Assembly: GCF_000418325.1 (NCBI RefSeq)
Contig: NC_021658.1
Span: forward strand, 4,823,501-4,887,500
Direction: 5' to 3'
Source of the DNA: Sorangium cellulosum So0157-2
Lineage (GTDB): Bacteria; Myxococcota_A; Polyangia; Polyangiales; Polyangiaceae
Length of the DNA: 64,000 nt
Shown here: positions 19,507 through 25,673 of the stretch, piece after piece
Numbering within the stretch: the first letter of the stretch is position 1
How the letters are laid out: each line of letters opens with the position of its first letter
Translations under genes and position numbers: made by a program
Notes under the pieces: generated by a model
The model's database searches: none
Told to the model about the DNA's origin: nothing
What the model saw: the letters and a program-made list of their open reading frames with translations, nothing else

Positions 19507-21204
19507 TCAGGGGTGCACGAACACCACCGTTCCGGTCAGCGAGCGCGCCGCGCCGTGCCATCCCGGCGGGACGGCCGGCTCGGTCCAGAAGAAGAGGCGG
19601 CGGGCGTCCTCCGGCGACAGGTTGATGCAGCCGTGGCTCTTGGGCCGGCCGAACTTGTCGTGCCAGTAGGCGCCGTGCAGCGCATACCCCTCCTCGAAGT
19701 ACTGCACGTAGGGGACGTCGCGCAGCTCGAACTCCTCGCCGACGGCGTCCGAGTCCATCGTGATGGAGATGTACTTCGTGTGGATGCGGAAGATCCCGCG
19801 CTTCGTCGCCGTGCTGGACTCGTGGTCCTCGAGCCCGGCCTCGCCGCTCGACATCAGGGTGGCGTAGACCGGCTTCGTGCCCTCGTAGGCGACGAGCACC
19901 TGCTTCGTGATGTTGACGTCGAGCCACTTCTCGCCGTTCTTGCCCCAGGCGGGCATCTTCTTGGCGGGGTCGATGCGGCCGGCGTGGCGATCGTCGACCC
20001 ACTCGCCGTCCTTCGTCTCGTAGTGCAGCTTGCCGCCGAAGAACTGCTGCTTGCCGGTGAGGGGCACCGCGGCGCGCCACTCGAGCTCCCCGGCGTCGAC
20101 GAGCTTCTTGCCCTCCACGCGCCACCGCTTGCCGCCGGGGCGGCGCACGAGCGCGAACGGGAAGTCGATGTCCTTGCCGATCTCGACGCCGTGGAAGTCG
20201 GACCCGCGGATGGGGCGGAACCGATCGGCGGGGACGACGCGCAGGTCGGTGGTGACGTTGTAGCGCCGGCCCTCGTGGAGGAACGACTCGATGAAGGCCA
20301 TGCCGTTGCGCCGCGAGACCTCGTCGATCTTCACGGCGTCGTCGGACTTGATGAGGCCGGAGAGGTTGGGGGCCCTCCGGCCGTCGCGCAGGAACCACGG
20401 GATCTCGCGATCGGTGATGCGCTGCGCGAGGGCGTCGAGCGCGGGCGGGGCCGGCTCGTTGCTCCATTTGAGCCACACGTCGAGGCCGTAGGTGGCGCCG
20501 CTCTCCTCGTCTTTCGCCCAGCGATCGAGGTGCTTCTTGAGGCTCGGCTCGTGGCGCTCGAGGTCGTCCTGCGTCGGGATGCGCGCGTACGCGGGGCCGC
20601 CGCGGGTGACGGTGCCGTACATGTACGGGAGCTTGTGGGTGACGTCGGGGCGGCGGGCCGCGGCGCGGACGATCTCGTGGTTCAGGTCGAGCGTCGCGTC
20701 GGGGCCGAGGCACACGTAGCCGAACGGCTTGATCTTGCGGAAGCCGCCGGGGCAGCCGTCGGTGCCTGCGGGCTCGGGATCCATCTCGACGATCGCGCCG
20801 GCGCGGAGGAAGCCGACGCGCTTGGCGCCGGTGCTGGGCCGGGCGTAGACGCGGGTGAGCATCGCGATGCTCGCGAGCCGCGGGCTGCCCTCGGCGGGCG
20901 GCGGGGGCGGGGTGGCGACGCCGCTCAGCGAGACGATGGGCGGGCCCTGGGGCTGGCCGGGCGGGGGCTCGTCCTCGGCCGGGGCAGGGGAGGCGGAGGG
21001 GGCGCCGGAAGCGGCGGAGGCGGCGCCCTGCGCGGCGGCCTCCTTGGCGGCGGCGCCGCCGTGGGCCTCGGCCGGCGAGTCGGGGGTGCTCCCGGACTGG
21101 GACTGGCCGCAGCCCGAGAGGAGCGCGACGAGGGCGAGAGACGCGAGCGCAGGGCGGCGCGCCGCGCGCGGTGCTGCCGGGCGCGTTCGGGGCGGCGTGT
21201 CCAT
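19507..21204 (-). CDS. L,D-transpeptidase (YkuD-type) lipoprotein
   Basis: 565 aa. A lipoprotein signal ends ALVALLSGC (Cys32), followed by a Pro/Ala-rich linker, an SH3-like segment (IAMLTRVYARPS...RVGFLRAGAIVEMD), a long middle region and a C-terminal YkuD catalytic domain with HDKFGRPKSHGCINLSPEDA, where His-Gly-Cys holds the active-site Cys. The enzymes cross-link peptidoglycan 3-3 or attach proteins to it, outside the inner membrane. I placed the start at the ATG at 21204; a longer frame from 21348 would put 48 residues before the signal peptide. It is divergent from the ATPase gene at 21604. Confidence 0.9.
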   Translation of the reverse strand: MDTPPRTRPAAPRAARRPALASLALVALLSGCGQSQSGSTPDSPAEAHGGAAAKEAAAQGAASAASGAPSASPAPAEDEPPPGQPQGPPIVSLSGVATPPPPPAEGSPRLASIAMLTRVYARPSTGAKRVGFLRAGAIVEMDPEPAGTDGCPGGFRKIKPFGYVCLGPDATLDLNHEIVRAAARRPDVTHKLPYMYGTVTRGGPAYARIPTQDDLERHEPSLKKHLDRWAKDEESGATYGLDVWLKWSNEPAPPALDALAQRITDREIPWFLRDGRRAPNLSGLIKSDDAVKIDEVSRRNGMAFIESFLHEGRRYNVTTDLRVVPADRFRPIRGSDFHGVEIGKDIDFPFALVRRPGGKRWRVEGKKLVDAGELEWRAAVPLTGKQQFFGGKLHYETKDGEWVDDRHAGRIDPAKKMPAWGKNGEKWLDVNITKQVLVAYEGTKPVYATLMSSGEAGLEDHESSTATKRGIFRIHTKYISITMDSDAVGEEFELRDVPYVQYFEEGYALHGAYWHDKFGRPKSHGCINLSPEDARRLFFWTEPAVPPGWHGAARSLTGTVVFVHP

Positions 21205-21603
21205 GGCGGGGCGACCGTAATGCACGAGAGGGGGAGGAGGGCCAGTTTTCGGCGGGGTCTGCGCCGGGGATGGTCCGCTCCCGCTTCGCGACCGGGCCTC
21301 GTGGAGGGTGGCGTTCACAACGGGTCGTGGCGCTGAGACGAGCGACACGCGTGCGTGGGATGGCGACCGTTGCCGAGCGAGGCGCCGCGCGAAGACTCAA
21401 CGCCGTTCGGTGGAACACAGCGGCGTTTCCGTGCGCCACACCGCGACGGAAGCGAGTTCGGCCCAACTTCCCGCGACGCAAGAGGCCAGGCGATCCCGCT
21501 GCTAGCGGAAGCCAGAGGGCGAGCAGGTCAGGCGGGCGAGGTAGCCGGGATGGGCGGGGTCGTCTAGGCTCCCGGGGCCCGTGGAGGGCTCCGGTGCAGG
21601 ACC
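21205..21603. other. 399-base divergent intergenic region
   Basis: No gene or clear promoter box is seen. The right half, from about 21400, drops in GC toward the composition of the ATPase gene, so the border of the acquired segment probably lies here. The ATPase ATG at 21604 lacks a strong ribosome site; the sequence before it is CCGGTGCAGGACC. Confidence 0.4.
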
Positions 21604-22725
21604 ATGATCGAGACCGTCAGCTTCAAGAATTTCAAGGCGCTGCGGGACATCTGCCTCCCGCTCGAGCGGTTCACCGTGCTGGTAGGGCCGAACGCCTCTG
21701 GAAAAACGAGCGTGCTTCAGGGGTTGGCGTATCTGCATTCGGAAGACCCGTGGTCACTCCTGGAAGGTGAGCGACATCCGTCGGTGCTCCGCTCTCATGG
21801 CACCGGCGAGCCGATCGAGATTCGATGCACAGGAACTTGGAAGGGCAGGGCGGGCTCGATCCGTCTCTTGGCAGAGGACTACGGCGATGGCCACTGGGGA
21901 AGGCACGTGACCGTTGAATACGGCGATGACGTGATCACGTACCCGGGGGCTAGCTCTCAGCTGTCGGATGAAGCTCGAGAAGTGGTAGATGCTGTCCGCG
22001 CTCCAGCGGACTTGCTCAGGCTCGATGCGACCAAGCTCGCCCAGTCATCCTACAGCGCCTCCCTCGTCCCGCGAATAGAGCCGGACGGCGATGGCCTGGC
22101 CGCCGTGCTCGCCGAGATGCTCATCTCGCGCGCGGACGACTTCCGACGTGTGGAGGATGCGCTGCGCGCGGTCATCCCCGCTGTGGAGAGGGTTCGCTTG
22201 GAGCGTTCAGCGGTGAAGCGCCCCGAGATCCAGCGGGTCACCATCAACGGCCAGACGATGATAAGCACGGTCGAGCGAGAATACGTCGGCCATCGTGCCG
22301 TGCTGGACATGCGGGGGGCGGCCAATCTACCAGCCCACGCCGCGAGCGAGGGGACGCTCATCGTGCTCGGGATCTTGACGGCGATCATCAGCCGCAAGGG
22401 CGCACATTTGCTCCTCATCGACGACCTCGAGCGCGCCATCCACCCGAGGGCCATCGCCGATCTGGTCGCGCAGATCCGTAAGCTCCTCGACGTGTTTCCT
22501 GAACTGCAGATCGTCGCGACGAGCCATTCCCCCTACCTCATCGATCATCTCGAGCCTGAGGAAGTTCGACTGATGAGCGCCGACGAGACCGGCGCCGTGA
22601 GGTGGGCCCGGCTGAACGAACATCCGCAGTTTGAACGCTGGAAGGAGTTCATGAGCCCCGGGGAGATCTGGAGCATGGTTGGCGAGGACTGGGTCCGCGA
22701 ACGAGGCGCGCAGCCGCATGCCTGA
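21604..22725 (+). CDS. OLD/RecF-like AAA ATPase of a putative defence pair
   Basis: 373-aa ABC-type ATPase of the AAA_21/RecF-like class. Walker A is GPNASGKT (28-35), the signature is ASEGTLIVLGIL, Walker B is LLLIDDLERAIHP (about 270-282) and the switch His is in VATSHSPYLID. At Walker B the usual D-E is D-D, a conservative change of the catalytic Glu. GC is clearly lower than in flanking genes and rarer codons are used, suggesting transfer. Its stop overlaps the start of a TOPRIM-like gene. ATPase plus TOPRIM/nuclease pairs of this layout are known as anti-phage or DNA-processing modules (OLD, Gabija-like), so defence is an inference. Confidence 0.8.
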   Translation: MIETVSFKNFKALRDICLPLERFTVLVGPNASGKTSVLQGLAYLHSEDPWSLLEGERHPSVLRSHGTGEPIEIRCTGTWKGRAGSIRLLAEDYGDGHWGRHVTVEYGDDVITYPGASSQLSDEAREVVDAVRAPADLLRLDATKLAQSSYSASLVPRIEPDGDGLAAVLAEMLISRADDFRRVEDALRAVIPAVERVRLERSAVKRPEIQRVTINGQTMISTVEREYVGHRAVLDMRGAANLPAHAASEGTLIVLGILTAIISRKGAHLLLIDDLERAIHPRAIADLVAQIRKLLDVFPELQIVATSHSPYLIDHLEPEEVRLMSADETGAVRWARLNEHPQFERWKEFMSPGEIWSMVGEDWVRERGAQPHA

Positions 22726-23470
22726 GCAGGCGGCTAACTCGATAGCCGTCGTATGTGAAGCGGACGCCGACCGGCGCACCGCATGCGCGCTCTGCGATCG
22801 AGTTCTATGCGAAGCCGTTGACTGGATTGACTCGGAGACCATTGATCATTTTCGTGGCTATCATGGCATCCGCCGTCATGATTCTTGCCTGAAGTGGACG
22901 AACATGAAGGGAATGGCGAGGGCGCGACATCTCGTCGCGCACGGGTTTTTCCACGGAAAGCCGCGGGAGCCGGATGCGGCGATGGCCGAGCAGGCGCTGA
23001 AGCTCCTCGCCACGCTCGATCCTCCTCCGGACGCCGTGATCCTCATGCGCGACGCGGACAAGCTGAGCCGGCGTCGTGAAGGCTTCGAGCAGGCGCGGGA
23101 CGCACAGCAGTGGCCCTTCCGGGTCATCATCGGCGTCGCCCACACCAAGCGAGAGTGCTGGATCCTCGCTGGCTACGAGCCTCGCGACGATGCCGAGAGA
23201 GCGCTCCTCGAGCGCGAGCGCAAGGAGCTCGGTTTCGATCCCCGCTCGTGCGCCGAGCAGCTCACGGCGAGCGAGGATGGCGCGAAGCGCGATGCCAAGC
23301 GGGTGCTCCACGCGCTCACAGGAGGAGACCAGGAGCGGGAGGAAGCATGTATGAAAGAGCCTCCCCTGGCCGTCCTGAAGCAGCGAGGCGCCGCGACTGG
23401 ACTGATGGACTACCTCGATGAGATCGAAGCGCGCCTCGTGCCTCACTTCGGCCAGGTCGCGAAGCGCTGA
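22718..23470 (+). CDS. TOPRIM/DUF4276-like putative nuclease, partner of the ATPase
   Basis: 250 aa. The N-terminus reads SIAVVCEADADRR with E14, then DAVILMRDADKLSRR with D112 and D114, and KRECWILAGYE (145-154). This E...DxD arrangement, with a later E-x-W-I-L-A motif, resembles TOPRIM-fold proteins of the DUF4276 type. The fold would bind metal and cut nucleic acid. The ATG at 22718 overlaps the ATPase stop by eight bases, so the two are made together. It has the same lowered GC as the ATPase. I do not recognise the exact family; function rests on motif spacing and context. Confidence 0.65.
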   Translation: MPEQAANSIAVVCEADADRRTACALCDRVLCEAVDWIDSETIDHFRGYHGIRRHDSCLKWTNMKGMARARHLVAHGFFHGKPREPDAAMAEQALKLLATLDPPPDAVILMRDADKLSRRREGFEQARDAQQWPFRVIIGVAHTKRECWILAGYEPRDDAERALLERERKELGFDPRSCAEQLTASEDGAKRDAKRVLHALTGGDQEREEACMKEPPLAVLKQRGAATGLMDYLDEIEARLVPHFGQVAKR

Positions 23471-23487
23471 CGACCGCCCCTCGCCCC

Positions 23488-23559
23488 GGCGGCGCCGTCC
23501 TCGCTCGCGGCCACGCAGGCCGTACGCGAGGCCTCATGGCTGCACCGCAAGCGCGCTCC
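23488..23559 (-). pseudogene. 72-bp relic of the STAND-like gene
   Basis: On the minus strand this piece reads approximately HEASRTACVAASEDGAA, matching HEALRAAWVAASEDGAA of the STAND-like gene, where the DNA counterpart is 27639-27709. Identity is about 80% by eye, with one length difference. No flanking homology is visible, so it is an isolated fragment in the 129-base gap after the TOPRIM-like gene. Confidence 0.55.
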
Positions 23560-23599
23560 CCTGCGCCGAGCACGACGTCGGCAGCCAGACGGCCCGTGC

Positions 23600-24955
23600 T
23601 CATCCAGAGCAGCTGCCGCTCCCTGGATGGAGGACCACCGTGAAGGGATACCGCTGTTCTCCTCGGGTGTCGGGGTCATAAGGGCCCGTGGGCAGGGCGG
23701 TCACGACGAGCGTTCGCTTCCCGTCCGCCGCGAGCTCCAGGGGTGCGGGGCCGGACGAGAGGTCGAGGAGCTCGCCGTCGGAGTCGGGCGTGAGCCCAGG
23801 CACGGCCTGGACGACGAAGCGGCGCCTCGCGTCCTCGGGCGCATGCAGGGATACGCAGACCGGCCGCGCGGCGTGCGCGCCTGCCGACAGCTCGATGTAG
23901 CTGGTGCCGAGCATCATCGGCGCGCCGTCGCGGATGTCGCTCCTGCCCGGCGCGGCCTCGACCCGGGCCGCGAGCGTCAGCCTGGCCGCCTCGAGGTTCT
24001 CGAGGCCCCCCGCGAAGTGACGGAAGTGCCGGTCGTCGATGTGATCGCCGGTATACCAGCGCCAGCGCGCGAGCTCGGGGACGACGCCGACATAGCTGGT
24101 GTCCGCCACCTCGCGCAGCATCGCGTCGAGCGCATCGACGAAGTCGGGCTCGTTGCGATCCAGCGCGCCCTCGGCGCCTTTCGGGTTGCGCGCGTCGAGC
24201 CACATGCGCGAGACGAACGTCGGATCGCCGTCGAAGAATCTGTCCTTGAGGTACAGGAGGACCATGGACGAGCCATACATGGCCCACGTCTCGTAGTCGT
24301 CGTCGTGGTCGATCGCCCGGTCCGGGTGCCTTTGAAAGTCGGCGAGGCCCTCGTCCGCATAGCGATCCATGTAGATCTGGTCGAGGAAGCTGGCCGACAT
24401 CTCGAAGAGGACGGGGCTCTCGTTCCAGTCGTCGGCGGCCTGCGACGCGTGCGCCATCTCGTGCACGACGGTCTCCTCCAGATCGGCGCCGCCGTAAGGC
24501 CCCCACGGATCGACGATCATGAAAGGGTGCCCGTCGTTCCAGGAGGTCGACGGCTCGTCGCCGAGGACGTCGACAAGGCAGCTGCGGTGGCCTCGCCACA
24601 CGAGCACGTCGAACGCGTCGTCGGGCCCGCACTCTCCTGCGTCCGTGAGCGGCGGGCGCATGCCGATCCGATTCACGTGGTAGTCCCACCCCTTCTCCAC
24701 GAAGGCGAGGACCTGGCGGGCGGTGTCGCGCTCCTCCTCTCGGTAATAGTGGACGAGCACGGGGAGCGTCGCGGAGCGGATCGAGAAAGGAAACAGCTCC
24801 TCGAAGTCGGCTCGCCCACAGGCACTCTCCCCTTCGGACAAGGGATGCGCGTACTCGGGAAATGTGGCTCGGGTCGTATCGTCGGCCTCCGCGCCGCAGC
24901 CAGCAGCGGCGAGGACGAGGGGAGAGCAGGCCAGCCACGCCAGGGCCTTGATCAT
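23600..24955 (-). CDS. Lipoprotein with HExxH metallopeptidase-like motif
   Basis: 451 aa. The lipoprotein signal is MIKALAWLACSPLVLAAAGC (Cys20). The centre carries ETVVHEMAHASQAADDW with H165, E166 and H169, followed by FEMSASFLDQ with E185 as a plausible third zinc ligand. The C-terminal 150 residues look like a beta-sandwich (TSYIELSAGAHAARPVCVSL). Cell location: outer surface of the inner or outer membrane. I do not recognise a named family; M6- or gluzincin-like peptidases are the nearest comparison. GC is a little below the local norm. It stands alone, convergent with the ATPase/TOPRIM pair. Confidence 0.75.
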   Translation of the reverse strand: MIKALAWLACSPLVLAAAGCGAEADDTTRATFPEYAHPLSEGESACGRADFEELFPFSIRSATLPVLVHYYREEERDTARQVLAFVEKGWDYHVNRIGMRPPLTDAGECGPDDAFDVLVWRGHRSCLVDVLGDEPSTSWNDGHPFMIVDPWGPYGGADLEETVVHEMAHASQAADDWNESPVLFEMSASFLDQIYMDRYADEGLADFQRHPDRAIDHDDDYETWAMYGSSMVLLYLKDRFFDGDPTFVSRMWLDARNPKGAEGALDRNEPDFVDALDAMLREVADTSYVGVVPELARWRWYTGDHIDDRHFRHFAGGLENLEAARLTLAARVEAAPGRSDIRDGAPMMLGTSYIELSAGAHAARPVCVSLHAPEDARRRFVVQAVPGLTPDSDGELLDLSSGPAPLELAADGKRTLVVTALPTGPYDPDTRGEQRYPFTVVLHPGSGSCSG

Positions 24956-25104
24956 CGTCGACCCTTTAATTGAACCATCAGCGAGCCCGCAAGGCGGCCA
25001 GGACCCTCCGAACCGGGACGGCGCGAGCTTCGGAGGTCCTCCGGCGGGGTCTCGACCTGGTTCCGCCCGCCAGAGGTCCGGCCAGGGATCCCGAGAGAGA
25101 GTTC
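24956..25104. other. Non-coding start of a 718-base repeat block
   Basis: Upstream region of the lipoprotein gene. It contains a degenerate relative of the 84-bp repeat (GCTTCGGAGGTCCTCCGG near 25028). The whole 24956-25673 stretch has no credible gene. Confidence 0.5.
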
Positions 25105-25173
25105 AACGCCACGGCGCAAAGGCGCAAAGACGCAAAAAAGATGTGTAGTTTTGCGCCTTTGCGCCTTGGCGTT
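25105..25173. repeat. Inverted repeat with GGCGCAAAGG arms
   Basis: Arms 25105-25128 and 25150-25173 are 24 bases, complementary at 23 positions, with a 21-base loop. Each arm contains two GCGCAAA steps. Translated, it gives NAKAQRRK-type peptides, which I recall as frequent spurious annotations in many bacterial genomes, so this is likely a widely dispersed element rather than a terminator. Confidence 0.75.
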
Positions 25174-25216
25174 CATTTCTCTGTCGCTCGCGAGGCAGAT
25201 CCCTGGCGGGAGTTCG

Positions 25217-25232
25217 GCAGGTCGCGACCTGC
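25217..25232. repeat. 16-bp perfect palindrome, left edge of tandem array
   Basis: GCAGGTCGCGACCTGC is perfectly self-complementary. Its 14-bp core recurs at 25640-25653 on the other side of the array. Confidence 0.7.
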
Positions 25233-25236
25233 CCGC

Positions 25237-25636
25237 GCGGGCTTTGGAGGCCCCCCGGCAAGGTCGCGAATCGACCCGACCCCCCTCGGAAGGGGTCGCG
25301 GAGAGGTCGCGACGTGGCGGAGCGGGCTTCGGAGGCCCTTCGGTTCGGTTTCGGATCGACCCGACCCCCTCGGAAGGGGTCGCGGAGAGGTCGCGACGTG
25401 GCGGAGCGGGCTTCGGAGGCCCTTCGGTTCGGTTTCGGATCGACCCGACCCCCTCGGAAGGGGTCGCGGAGAGGTCGCGATGTGGCGGAGCGGGCTTCGG
25501 AGGCCCTCCGGTTCGGTTTCAGATCGACCTGACCCCCTCGGAAGGGGTCGCGGAGAGGTCGCGATGTGGCGGAGCGGGCTTCGGAGGCCCTCCGGTTCGG
25601 TTTTGGATCGACCCGAACCCCCTTCCGAGGGGGTGC
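25237..25636. repeat. 84-bp tandem repeat array, about 4.5 units
   Basis: The block GGAAGGGGTCGCGG starts at 25288, 25372, 25456 and 25540, a period of exactly 84 bases. A degenerate unit lies on the left and a partial, inverted-looking end (CCCCCTTCCGAGGGGG) on the right. Central units differ at only a few bases. Each unit has two potential hairpins (GACCCC/GGGGTC and GGGC/GCCC). There are no unique spacers, so it is not CRISPR. Because 84 is divisible by three, frames stay open, but the encoded peptides look random. Confidence 0.85.
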
Positions 25637-25639
25637 AGG

Positions 25640-25653
25640 CAGGTCGCGACCTG
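25640..25653. repeat. 14-bp palindrome, right edge of tandem array
   Basis: CAGGTCGCGACCTG is identical to the core of the palindrome at 25217-25232. The stop of the STAND-like gene lies about 20 bases further right. Confidence 0.65.
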
Positions 25654-25673
25654 TCTGTGTGCGACGCGGTGCG

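Noticed and set aside
23316..23603. 95-aa minus-strand gene after the TOPRIM-like gene
   Set aside because: Overlaps the end of that gene and lacks a ribosome site; the only meaningful content nearby is the 72-bp relic, which is in another frame.
25237..25636. CRISPR array
   Set aside because: Units are contiguous 84-bp tandem repeats without unique spacers, and no cas genes are near.
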